64,000 nt of DNA, taken from CAYPNF01 sp964411985 (lineage in GTDB: Bacteria; Verrucomicrobiota; Verrucomicrobiia; Limisphaerales; J093). Within the stretch, counting starts at the first letter, position 1, and every line of letters begins with the position of its first letter. Under the pieces are notes generated by a model that did no database searches, was not told the DNA's origin, and saw only the letters and a program-made list of their open reading frames with translations. Below are positions 1-8,276 of this stretch, piece by piece. Location: assembly GCA_964411985.1 (NCBI GenBank), contig CAYPNF010000033.1, positions 33,740 through 97,739 on the forward strand. Reading direction: 5' to 3'. The position numbers were made by a program, and so were the translations under genes.

Positions 1-428
1 GGCGCCTGAACACCGATCTCCGGCCCGGCCCGGCCCCGTGATGGGCACAAGTACGTCACTCCGACCTTTCACACCCGCCACAGCGAACACGCAGGGCATG
101 GATGCCATCGAGTCGGCTGCGATTGAGGATTAGACCGATAGGCTACTCCAGAAAAGGTTGGTTTACAAGGTTGGGAGGACTCTGCTCAGAGTAGTGGTTG
201 CGACAGCGAACGCGCTGGTGGTTTTGGAGAGCCGGAAATTTCACGCTGGCTTCAAATCCAATTGGAAACAAGCGACTTTCGACGACTTTGTCTTTCACTG
301 CTCGAGGAGAGGGGACGTTGAGTACGGCGCTGGAGTGCGCTACTCCGAGGGGCTTATCCGGAGGAAACAGGGTGGTTTTTCATTTTTCTGTAGAAAAGGA
401 CGGAGCGCTTGCGTTTCACCCCTTGGAC
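1..428. other. left-edge region without a confident gene
   Basis: One frame on the plus strand is open from base 2 to a TAG at 131-133 and could be the last 43 codons of a gene starting outside the window, but it has no recognisable motif. Bases 134-428 hold no gene I can support: the open frames there are extensions of the SUMF1-like frame upstream of its likely signal peptide, or short frames without a credible start. Confidence 0.3.
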
Positions 429-1727
429 ATGAAGAACCGATTGTATTTGGTGAGTCCATGGCTGGCGACCGTGGTCATGATTGAGTGGCTGCTCTGCTGG
501 GCAGGGGTTTTCGCTCAGGAGCAAGTGCCTGGCATGGTGCTGGTTCCCGCCGGGACGTTCGAAATGGGCGACCATCACGGCTTCGTCGATCCCAAGCACG
601 GGGGTGACGAAACACCCATTCACACGGTGCGGCTCGATCCTTTCTATATGGGCATCTATCAGGTCACAACCAGGGAATACTGTGAGTTCTTGAATGCGGC
701 GCTGGCATTGAAGCAGATCGAGGTGCGCGGGGATGGTGTTTACATGTTGGGCGGCAGCGACTTGCTTTGTGAAACACGCATCCAGTCCCCGTTCAGCCGG
801 GTTGGATGGGACCAGAAGAGCTTCGCGTCATTGGACGGGAAGGGGAATCATCCCATCGTCTGCATCAGGTGGGCGGGAGCAGCAGCTTACTGCAACTGGC
901 TGAGTGATCAAAAGAAGCTTCCCAGATGCTACGCTCAGGGAACCTGGGAATGTGACTTCAACAGAAGCGCTTTCCGTTTGCCGACCGAGGCGGAATGGGA
1001 GTACGCGGCGCGGGGTGGCCTGCAGAATCCCTATCGCAATTTCGCCTGGGGTGATGATCCCGATCACGCCAAAGCCAACTGGCCTGAGTCGAAGAATCCC
1101 TTTCGTAGCGGTCCTCAGCCTTGGACTACCCCTGTTGGCTTCTTCAACGGTGAGCTGCGGCGAAAAGCCGATTTCGGGTGGCCCGGTCCCCAGGAGACCT
1201 ACCAGACTGCCAACGGTGTGAACGGGTATGGTCTTTACGACATGGCCGGCAACGTCTGGCAATTCGTCAACGACTGGTATGGGCGCGACTATTACGCGTA
1301 CAGCCCGACCAACAACCCGCCGGGCCCAGCGAGTGGCAGCCTTATGCCCGACGGAAAGCCTTATCGCGGGATGCGGGGTGGCAACTGGTACAACGGTGAG
1401 AACGGCCACAGCCGCGTGTCCAACCGCAATCCCTCCTATTTTCGAGGACCTCAAGACCCAAACCATCCCTACTACCACCTTGGATTCCGAGTGGTGCTGC
1501 CGGTGGGGGCCGAGAGCCGACCCGTGATCAAAGCGACCCCGGTTCAACGCGTCCCCGGCCGAGGGGGCGAACCGGGTGGCCGCTCAGGCGGCGGCGGACG
1601 TCGTCCCCGACCACAGGATGATGGTGCACAACCAAGGAATCGTCCCGATAATTCCGCTCCAGGGGAGCGTCCATCGCGCGATTCCAACCCGGCTCCAAGT
1701 GAACGCCGCCTGCCCGTTGATCCATGA
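429..1727 (+). CDS. secreted SUMF1/FGE-fold protein lacking the FGE cysteines
   Basis: A 432-residue protein of the formylglycine-generating-enzyme (SUMF1) fold. The frame is open further upstream, but the ATG at 429 begins a good signal peptide (MKNRLYLVSP..., ending near AGVFAQ), so I start there. Family landmarks run in order: GMVLVPAGTFEMG, RLPTEAEWEYAARGG, GLYDMAGNVWQFVNDWYG, RGMRGGNW and HLGFRVV. The segment after GGNW, where true FGEs carry their two catalytic cysteines, has none (YNGENGHSRVSNRNP), so I infer that it does not convert sulfatase cysteine to formylglycine. It is probably one of the many SUMF1 proteins of other or unknown role. The last 70 residues are a disordered Arg/Gly/Pro-rich tail like those in the genes that follow. 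It sits 46 bases upstream of an arylsulfotransferase-like gene on the same strand. Confidence 0.85.
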   Translation: MKNRLYLVSPWLATVVMIEWLLCWAGVFAQEQVPGMVLVPAGTFEMGDHHGFVDPKHGGDETPIHTVRLDPFYMGIYQVTTREYCEFLNAALALKQIEVRGDGVYMLGGSDLLCETRIQSPFSRVGWDQKSFASLDGKGNHPIVCIRWAGAAAYCNWLSDQKKLPRCYAQGTWECDFNRSAFRLPTEAEWEYAARGGLQNPYRNFAWGDDPDHAKANWPESKNPFRSGPQPWTTPVGFFNGELRRKADFGWPGPQETYQTANGVNGYGLYDMAGNVWQFVNDWYGRDYYAYSPTNNPPGPASGSLMPDGKPYRGMRGGNWYNGENGHSRVSNRNPSYFRGPQDPNHPYYHLGFRVVLPVGAESRPVIKATPVQRVPGRGGEPGGRSGGGGRRPRPQDDGAQPRNRPDNSAPGERPSRDSNPAPSERRLPVDP

Positions 1728-1773
1728 ACCCATGCTCTTTTGAAAAACAAGCTGCGACAAACTGAATCATCTC

Positions 1774-3468
1774 ATGAAGAACCAGTATCCAACCAAATTC
1801 ACTACGGCCCGGAATGTCCTGTTCGCATGGCTAGTCGCCGGCACTCTTGTACAGTTCGCGCTGGCTCAAGAGCAACCCAATGACCGCCCGCGTCGTGGAG
1901 AGGGTCAGGGCCGAAACCAATCGGCAGGCCAAGGCGGAATGCGACAGGGTGAGGGCGGCGGTCGTCGTGAGATGGCGGAGAACAAGGTGCCAGTTTCGCC
2001 CAATCCCGGGCAGACCGTTGGCCTGTTTCTCAATACTCCGAAGGCGTTTACTGGCTATACACTGTTCGCCCCGAAGCACAACACCATCACCTACCTCATG
2101 GACAACGAGGGGCGGGTTGTGCACCAGTGGAAGAGCGCCTACGAGCTTGGGCAATCCGCCTATCTGCTCCCAAACGGCCACCTCGTACGGGCCGGGATGC
2201 TCCGAGTGCAGGGGGGCACCGGCGGCGGGGAAGGAGGCCGCATCGAGGAGTATGACTGGGAGGGTAACTTGGTCTGGGAGTTTAACCACGCCACCCGCGA
2301 CTATCAGTTACACCATGATTTCAAGCCGATGCCCAACGGCCACATTCTGGCGCTGATGGTCGAGCGCAAGTCGCGCGAGGAGGCCATCGCTGCTGGGTTT
2401 GACGCCCGTCTTCTGCGTGACGAATTCCTCGTGCCCGACGCCGTAGTGGAAATCGAGCCGATTCTGCCCAAAGGCGGCCGCATTGTCTGGGAATGGCACG
2501 TATGGGATCACTTGATTCAGAACTCCGACCGTACGAAAGCGAACTACGGCGAGGTGGCAGCGCATCCCGAGTTGGTGGATGTTGGCTGCAATGGGCGCGC
2601 GACGCCCGCATTTTGGAACCACATGAATTCCCTCGACTACAATCCTACGCTCGATCAGATCGTCCTCAGCGTTCGGGGATGTAACGAGATTTGGGTGCTG
2701 GACCATAGCACGACCACCAAGGAAGCGGCGAGCCACTCCGGTGGCAAACACGGGAAGGGCGGGGACCTGATTTATCGTTGGGGCAATCCGGCTGCTTACG
2801 GGAGGGGAACCATGAGCGCCAAGCAACTGGTCCAGCAGCACGATGCCCAATGGATTCCCGAGGGTTATCCCGGCGCTGGCCACATCACCATCTTTAACAA
2901 TGGTTACGATCGCGGTTGGTCGAGCCTTGAGGAAATCGTCCCGCCGATGGATGCCAGCGGCCGCTACCTCCTCGAATCGGGCAAGGCCTACGGCCCGGAC
3001 AAGCCCCTTTGGCACTATGAAGCCAAGAACCGAACCGACTTCTTTTCCTCGGAAATCTCGGGTGCACATCGCCTGCCCAATGGCAACACCCTGATCTGTG
3101 CCGGAGTCATCGGCCACCTGTTTGAGGTCACTCCGACCGGCGAAACGGTCTGGCAATACGTTAACCCGATGGTGAGGGGGGGGATCCTTGCCCAGGGAGA
3201 GAATCCAGGCAAGGATATGCGGGGCCACCTCTGGAACGCGGTCTTCAAGGCCCACCGATATGCGCCCGATTATCCTGGCCTCGCCGGCCGCGACCTGACC
3301 CCGAAAGGTGTTATTGAACTGCCCGCTTCGGAGAAGGGGAAAACCGGTCTCGACAACATGACGGAGCAGCAGCGCAACGATCGTGGTCCTGGCGGCCAGC
3401 GGGGCGGGGAGGGACGAGGCGATGGGCAACGCCGTGGTGGAGGACAGCGGCAGGGGCAAGGTTCTTGA
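1774..3468 (+). CDS. secreted arylsulfotransferase (ASST)-like protein 1
   Basis: A 564-residue exported protein with a signal peptide (residues 1-31), then an Arg/Gly/Gln-rich linker (about 35-70), a beta-propeller-like core (about 85-515) and a second RG-rich tail (about 535-564). The core carries the His-containing blocks seen in bacterial arylsulfotransferases: HHDF near 180, NHMNSLDYNP at 282-291, QHDAQW at 355-360, and AHRLPNGNT from 431 followed by GHLFEV. Known ASSTs move sulfate between phenolic compounds through a sulfo-histidine intermediate; whether this protein does so is inference. A paralogue lies at 6487-8070 with the same block order. The sulfatase gene follows after 38 bases. 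Alternative: a non-catalytic propeller of the same fold. Confidence 0.75.
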   Translation: MKNQYPTKFTTARNVLFAWLVAGTLVQFALAQEQPNDRPRRGEGQGRNQSAGQGGMRQGEGGGRREMAENKVPVSPNPGQTVGLFLNTPKAFTGYTLFAPKHNTITYLMDNEGRVVHQWKSAYELGQSAYLLPNGHLVRAGMLRVQGGTGGGEGGRIEEYDWEGNLVWEFNHATRDYQLHHDFKPMPNGHILALMVERKSREEAIAAGFDARLLRDEFLVPDAVVEIEPILPKGGRIVWEWHVWDHLIQNSDRTKANYGEVAAHPELVDVGCNGRATPAFWNHMNSLDYNPTLDQIVLSVRGCNEIWVLDHSTTTKEAASHSGGKHGKGGDLIYRWGNPAAYGRGTMSAKQLVQQHDAQWIPEGYPGAGHITIFNNGYDRGWSSLEEIVPPMDASGRYLLESGKAYGPDKPLWHYEAKNRTDFFSSEISGAHRLPNGNTLICAGVIGHLFEVTPTGETVWQYVNPMVRGGILAQGENPGKDMRGHLWNAVFKAHRYAPDYPGLAGRDLTPKGVIELPASEKGKTGLDNMTEQQRNDRGPGGQRGGEGRGDGQRRGGGQRQGQGS

Positions 3469-3506
3469 GATCAGCGGTCGCCCCGATAAGCATCAACAAT
3501 ACCAAG

Positions 3507-4934
3507 ATGCCTTTCTCAAGAACACTCCGCACCCTGGCCCTGCTGGCTGCCGCTGCGTTACTACTCAATATAGAGTCTGGACACGCCGCTCCCTCTCAGC
3601 GACCCAGCTTCATCGTGATCCTTGGCGAGGGCGCGGGTTGGACTAGCACCTCGGTGCAGATGGACGAAAGCAATCCCGCCTCGAAAGGCGCCGGTATCAA
3701 GACGCCCAACCTTGAACGGCTCGCCGCCAGCGGCATGCGATTCTCGGACGGCTACGCACCCTCGCCACGCTGCACGCCCTCCCGCGCAGCACTGCTCACA
3801 GGTCGCAGTCCGGCAGCCTTGCACATGACCTTCATTGGGGAGGGCGGGAGGCGCGGTTCTGACGAACCCAAGACCCGGGTCCTCCCGCCCCGTGCTTTGC
3901 TCGAACTGCCCGAAGCTGAAACCACCATCGGCGAGTTGCTCAAGCGGGCGGGCTACGCTACGGCGCACTATGGCAAATGGCATCTTGGTCGTGTGCATCC
4001 GTCCAGGCACGGCTTCGATGAAAGCGACGGTCCTACCGGAAATGGGGGTCCCGAGAATGTCGCCAACCCGAACCCCAAGCAGGCACTCGCAATGACGGCG
4101 CGCGGCATCGAATTCATGGAACGACAGGTGAAAGCCGGCCGACCGTTCTACCTCCAGTTGTCGCACTATCCGAGCCAGGAGGAGAAGGGGGGTGTTAGGA
4201 TCCGTGGGGTGGACAATCGGAACGAAGAAATCAGCATCTTGGACCAGACCCTTGGGCAGATCCTCGACGCAGTGGAACGGTTTGGGCTTAAAGAGAGCGC
4301 CTATGTGATTTACACCACTGACCACGGTGCGCCGGGCCGGAACCCACCACTCGCTGGCGGCAAGGGCACCGTTGGGGAAGGGGGCCTTCGCGTCCCGTTC
4401 ATCGTGGCCGGACCCGGCATCAAGGCTGGCGCGTGTTCGTACGTGCGGGTGAGCGCGACGGATTTGTTTCCCACCTTCGCGGAATTGGCTGGAATCACCG
4501 AACTGCTCCCCAGGGCTCTCGAGGGCGGCAGCTTTGTGCCATTGTTGATGAATGGCGGCATGGGCTCGGTGCAACGGCCGCGCGAGGAGTTCGTCGTCCA
4601 CTTTCCTCACTATGACAAGGATCCAATCGGACCTGCCTCCGCCCTGATTCTGGGGGACTTCAAGCTCATCCGTGTTTACGAGAGTCGGGCGCTCCGCCTG
4701 TTTGATTTGTCCCAGGACATCGGTGAACGAAACGATTTGTCGAAACAGATGCCAGACAAGGCGGCCGAACTGGATCTTCGGCTTGCTGATTACCTGAAGG
4801 CCGTGAATGCCCAAATGCCTTCCCTCAACCCCAACTATGATCCCAAGCAGGATGCCAACACGTTGACCGGGGAAACACGCAATGGCGGGGGCAAGCGTGG
4901 TGGCGGCGGGAAAGTCGGCAGAGCAACTCAATGA
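3507..4934 (+). CDS. secreted sulfatase-like protein with altered metal site
   Basis: A 475-residue alkaline-phosphatase-superfamily sulfatase. The frame is open from a TTG at 3465 that overlaps the previous stop, but the ATG at 3507 starts a clean signal peptide ending near SGHAAPS. The modification motif is intact: CTPSRAALLTGR with Cys89. Other conserved blocks are TPNLERLA, HYGKWHLG (Lys157), YTTDHG (Asp272/His273) and GGKGTVGEGGLRVP. Unusually, the first metal-ligand pair, normally Asp-Asp in an ILADDLGWG-type block, reads Gly40-Glu41 (ILGEGAGW). It ends in a Gly/Lys/Arg-rich tail. The stop overlaps the next gene's ATG (ATGA), implying translational coupling. Substrate unknown. Formylglycine formation would need an enzyme encoded elsewhere, because the neighbouring SUMF1 protein lacks the FGE cysteines. 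Confidence 0.85.
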   Translation: MPFSRTLRTLALLAAAALLLNIESGHAAPSQRPSFIVILGEGAGWTSTSVQMDESNPASKGAGIKTPNLERLAASGMRFSDGYAPSPRCTPSRAALLTGRSPAALHMTFIGEGGRRGSDEPKTRVLPPRALLELPEAETTIGELLKRAGYATAHYGKWHLGRVHPSRHGFDESDGPTGNGGPENVANPNPKQALAMTARGIEFMERQVKAGRPFYLQLSHYPSQEEKGGVRIRGVDNRNEEISILDQTLGQILDAVERFGLKESAYVIYTTDHGAPGRNPPLAGGKGTVGEGGLRVPFIVAGPGIKAGACSYVRVSATDLFPTFAELAGITELLPRALEGGSFVPLLMNGGMGSVQRPREEFVVHFPHYDKDPIGPASALILGDFKLIRVYESRALRLFDLSQDIGERNDLSKQMPDKAAELDLRLADYLKAVNAQMPSLNPNYDPKQDANTLTGETRNGGGKRGGGGKVGRATQ

Positions 4935-6490
4935 AAGTATACCGCAAAACAAGGCCAGCCTCTGCCAGTTGTCTCGTGTTCAGCCTGCTGCTGGCGGTGG
5001 TGTTTCAGACCCTTGGCCAATCCGACCATTCTCCGCGCGGGCCAGCTCAGGGCGGTGGCGAGGGAGAGAAGGGAGGCCGAGTCGCTGGCGAGCGCACCCC
5101 TCGTAAAGGTGGCGGATCGAAGCAACCCGTTCAGACCTCTACTGGCAGCGATGTCGAGGTCCACCCGTTTGATCTGATCCTGGGTCGTCCCACTCTGGAC
5201 TCAGTCACGGTCAGCGTTCTCTGCTACGAGGACACTGAAGGCAGCCTCGCCTACGGAACGCAGTCGGGCAAACTTGCCAGCACCACCCCCGCGCGCTTTT
5301 TCAAGAAGGGTGAATCGGCCGAAATCACTTTGACCTCTCTTCAGGGCAATACACGCTACTTCTACCAGTTCCTTGGCGGAGCAACGAATAGTGCCGAATT
5401 CACTTTCCATACGGCCCGTCCGCCGGGTGGTGCTTTCACCTTTCCCGTCACGGCGGACTCGCACCTGGACGAACGCACCGACCCCGCGCTCTACCAACTC
5501 ACCCTGGCGAACGCGCTTGCGGACCTACCGGACTTTCACATTGATCTCGGTGATACCTTCATGACCGAGAAACACCCAAACCGCGAAACTGCTACAAAGC
5601 AGTACCTCGCGCAGCGCTACTACTTCGGCCAACTCAGCCACTCTGCGCCCTTGTTTCTGGTGCTCGGTAATCACGATGGGGAAAGTCCGCGCATCGGGGA
5701 GGGCGGCACCGATAGTCTCGCCGTGTGGTCGAACTCCATGCGGAAACGGTTGTTTTCCAATCCCATTCCCGACCCATTTTACTCGGGCAACCTCCAGAGT
5801 CATCCGGTTGCCGGCCTGTTGCAGGATTACTATGCGTGGGCGTGGGGGGATGCGTTGTTCGTTGTCCTCGATCCGTTCTGGTTCACTCAAAAGCAACGCG
5901 GCCAAAGTGACCGATGGAAACGCACCCTGGGAGCGGAACAGTATCAATGGCTGAAACGTACGCTTGAAGCAAGCAGAGCACGATGGAAGTTCGTTTTCGT
6001 CCATAACCTCGTCGGCGGTGCGGATGAGCAGAGCCGCGGTGGGGTGGAGGCTGTACCCTTCTACGAATGGGGTGGAATGAATGCGGACGGAACTTCTGGC
6101 TTTAAGGAGAATCGACCTGGTTGGGCGGTGCCAATTCATCAACTGCTCCTACAGCACACCGTGAACATCGTTTTTCATGGCCACGACCACTTGTACGCCA
6201 GGCAGGAGCTTGATGGGATCGTTTATCAGGAAGTGCCCCAACCAGGTTACCCCGGCAATGGTCGGGCGCCCCGTTCGGCAGCCGAATACGGTTATCGTAA
6301 CGGGGTGATGCTTGGCAGTTCCGGGTATGTCCGGGTGAGTGTGTCCGCGCCCGAAGTCGTCGTCGACTATGTCCGCTCCTCTCTTAGGCACAACGAAACC
6401 TCCGAGCGGACAAATCGACAAATTGCGCATTCCTATACAATCACTGGCAGCGGAAAATGCACTACCGCTCCGCAAGTGCCCACACGATGA
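4931..6490 (+). CDS. secreted metallophosphoesterase, purple acid phosphatase-like
   Basis: A 519-residue exported calcineurin-like phosphoesterase. It has a signal peptide (1-30), a Gly/Arg/Lys-rich linker (about 33-68), a beta-sandwich region (about 75-162) like the N-terminal domain of purple acid phosphatases, then the catalytic domain. All five metal and catalytic blocks are visible: ADSH (Asp176, His178), LGD (Asp208), GNHD (246-249), VH (357-358) and GHDH (417-420). It should therefore be an active dinuclear-metal phosphomonoesterase or phosphodiesterase outside the cytoplasm. Its ATG overlaps the sulfatase stop and its stop overlaps the next ATG (both ATGA), so it is the middle of a coupled three-gene unit. 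The substrate cannot be read from sequence. Confidence 0.85.
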   Translation: MKVYRKTRPASASCLVFSLLLAVVFQTLGQSDHSPRGPAQGGGEGEKGGRVAGERTPRKGGGSKQPVQTSTGSDVEVHPFDLILGRPTLDSVTVSVLCYEDTEGSLAYGTQSGKLASTTPARFFKKGESAEITLTSLQGNTRYFYQFLGGATNSAEFTFHTARPPGGAFTFPVTADSHLDERTDPALYQLTLANALADLPDFHIDLGDTFMTEKHPNRETATKQYLAQRYYFGQLSHSAPLFLVLGNHDGESPRIGEGGTDSLAVWSNSMRKRLFSNPIPDPFYSGNLQSHPVAGLLQDYYAWAWGDALFVVLDPFWFTQKQRGQSDRWKRTLGAEQYQWLKRTLEASRARWKFVFVHNLVGGADEQSRGGVEAVPFYEWGGMNADGTSGFKENRPGWAVPIHQLLLQHTVNIVFHGHDHLYARQELDGIVYQEVPQPGYPGNGRAPRSAAEYGYRNGVMLGSSGYVRVSVSAPEVVVDYVRSSLRHNETSERTNRQIAHSYTITGSGKCTTAPQVPTR

Positions 6491-8070
6491 ACATCATAGA
6501 TCCTATTCTGGTCCTTGGTGCCCTTGTGGCCACCTCAGCCATTGCTTACGAACGCCTGCAAGGTCCCACTGAACTCCTGTTGTACGACAAAGAAAAGTCG
6601 TACGATGGTTATACGCTTTTCGGTGTCGGTAGCCGCACCTACTTGCTGGACATGGAAGGCCGTGTCGTTCACACGTGGCCGATCGGGACCAACCCGCACC
6701 TGCTGGATAACGGGAATATCGTGGACGCGACAAAGGACGACCCAAGCGGTTCGCCGGGATTCCGCGAAGTGGACTGGGATGGCAAAACAGTATGGGAATA
6801 CACGGAGAAGCGCGAAGGTTACTTCCCCCATCACGATTGGGTGCGTATCTTCAACAAGAAGCTCAACGCACCCACCACCCTCTACATCGCCAACAAATCC
6901 ATCACCCACGACCAGGCCATCGCTGCGGGCGCTGATCCAGGCAAAGGTCCCTATCGCGAAGGTCAGATGGACGCGGTGGTAGAGGTGGACATGCAAGGCA
7001 ACGTGGTGTGGGAATGGTGGTTTTTCGATCATGTCGTGCAGGATCTGGACCCGGCGAAGGGGAACTATGTGGGCGAGGGGAAGACAGTCGCTCATTACCC
7101 CGGTCGGATCAACATCAACCTGCCTGGCCGCCCGCTGAAACGAGATTGGCTTCACTGCAACTCCATGGACTACAATCCCGAGTTGGGGCACGTGGTGATC
7201 AATTCCGTGCAGGGCGAACTCTATGTCGTCGATCACGACGGCACGTTCGTAGCCGGAGATGCGAAGGCCAGCATCGCCCTGGCCGCCGGCCCGGCGGGGG
7301 ATTTTCTCTATCGTTTCGGTGATCCGGCACGCTATCGGCAAGGGGATCCGCCGAGAGTCTTGGAGAACTGGGACTCGGCGACGTCAGGCCACAAACAGAT
7401 GGGCGGGGCGCATGACGTGCACTGGATCCGCTCCGGTTTGCCAGGCGCGGGCCACCTGATGGTGTTCAACAATGGGCAGTACCTCTTTCAGCGCACTCCC
7501 CAATCCTCCGCCTTGGAAATCAACCCATTTCTCGATGCGAGCGGACGTGACACCGGTAAGTACGTCAACCCGCCCGACGCGGGCTATGGCCGTGAAACCT
7601 ATGATAAGGATACGCACAATCTGCCTCGGCAGGTCTCCAAACAGATCGTTTGGAGCTACCGATCGGTGAATAGCCACGGATTCTTCAGCCACATTGGATC
7701 CAGTGCTCAGCGCCTCCCCAACGGCAACACCTTTCTCTGCTCCGATACCGAAGGGCACTTCTTCGAAGTCACCGCCGAAGGAAAGGTCGTCTGGGAATAC
7801 ATCAACCCCGTCACCCGCGACGGTGCGGTGAAGGTGCTGGGTGACTCCCTCCCCATGGTCAACTCGGTGTTTCGGGCTTATCGCCTTGGCAAAGATCACC
7901 CTGCGTTGAAGGGCCGCGAGTTAACGCCCAAGGGAACCATTACCGAGCGAGCCGCCCAAGGCCTTGATGCGGGGCCGAAGCGGCGTTCGCCAGGAGATCG
8001 CCCGCCGGGAGGGAATAGCGACCGGCGAGAGCGGCGTGGGGCGGGTGGGGGACGAGGAGGCGCTGAGTGA
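6487..8070 (+). CDS. secreted arylsulfotransferase (ASST)-like protein 2
   Basis: A 527-residue paralogue of the 1774-3468 product. The frame is open from 6457, but the ATG at 6487 overlaps the previous stop (ATGA) and begins a signal peptide (MNIIDPILVLGALVATSAIA), so it is the better start. The core repeats the same blocks: YDGYTLFGV, HHDW, LHCNSMDYNP, AHDVHWI, LPGAGHLMVFNNG, QRLPNGNT, GHFFEV and VVWEYINPV. The C-terminus is an RG/Pro-rich tail of about 35 residues ending GRGGAE. It closes the coupled unit sulfatase - phosphoesterase - ASST. Sulfotransferase activity is inferred from the family. Two ASST-like copies round one sulfatase suggest different acceptors or donors. Confidence 0.75.
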   Translation: MNIIDPILVLGALVATSAIAYERLQGPTELLLYDKEKSYDGYTLFGVGSRTYLLDMEGRVVHTWPIGTNPHLLDNGNIVDATKDDPSGSPGFREVDWDGKTVWEYTEKREGYFPHHDWVRIFNKKLNAPTTLYIANKSITHDQAIAAGADPGKGPYREGQMDAVVEVDMQGNVVWEWWFFDHVVQDLDPAKGNYVGEGKTVAHYPGRININLPGRPLKRDWLHCNSMDYNPELGHVVINSVQGELYVVDHDGTFVAGDAKASIALAAGPAGDFLYRFGDPARYRQGDPPRVLENWDSATSGHKQMGGAHDVHWIRSGLPGAGHLMVFNNGQYLFQRTPQSSALEINPFLDASGRDTGKYVNPPDAGYGRETYDKDTHNLPRQVSKQIVWSYRSVNSHGFFSHIGSSAQRLPNGNTFLCSDTEGHFFEVTAEGKVVWEYINPVTRDGAVKVLGDSLPMVNSVFRAYRLGKDHPALKGRELTPKGTITERAAQGLDAGPKRRSPGDRPPGGNSDRRERRGAGGGRGGAE

Positions 8071-8153
8071 GGTTTGGTATGGGACATTTTGACCGGCACC
8101 CAATTCTGACGGTAGTGCATGACCTGGTAGGTCAGGGGAGCAGCAAGGTAAAG

Positions 8154-8276
8154 CGCCCAAGCTTCGTCGTGCTCCTTGGGGGGGCCAGGGCTGGGGCAGT
8201 ACCTCGGTCCAAATGGACGAGAGGAATCCGGAGTCGAAGAGCAGTCATCTACTGCTATCCGAATCTCGAACAACTC
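8154..8276 (+). pseudogene. remnant of a second sulfatase N-terminus
   Basis: Short decayed copy of the sulfatase start. RPSFVVLLGG is read in one frame (from 8154), then WGSTSVQMDERNPESKSS in another, then YPNLEQL back in the first. These match RPSFIVILGE, WTSTSVQMDESNPASKG and TPNLERL of the intact gene at 3507. Putting one base back into the run of seven G at 8178-8184 restores a continuous LG-x-GQGWGSTSVQMDE frame. The catalytic CTPSR region and everything after it are missing. The fragment runs directly into CotH-like sequence at about 8277. Confidence 0.75.

Noticed and set aside
158..484. 108-codon frame before the SUMF1-like gene
   Set aside because: Starts with a non-ATG codon, overlaps the true gene start, and shows no domain or signal.
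2308..4952. Long minus-strand open frames (383 and 463 codons) opposite the ASST and sulfatase genes
   Set aside because: They are antisense shadows of GC-rich genes with convincing plus-strand motifs; their translations show no domain or signal peptide.
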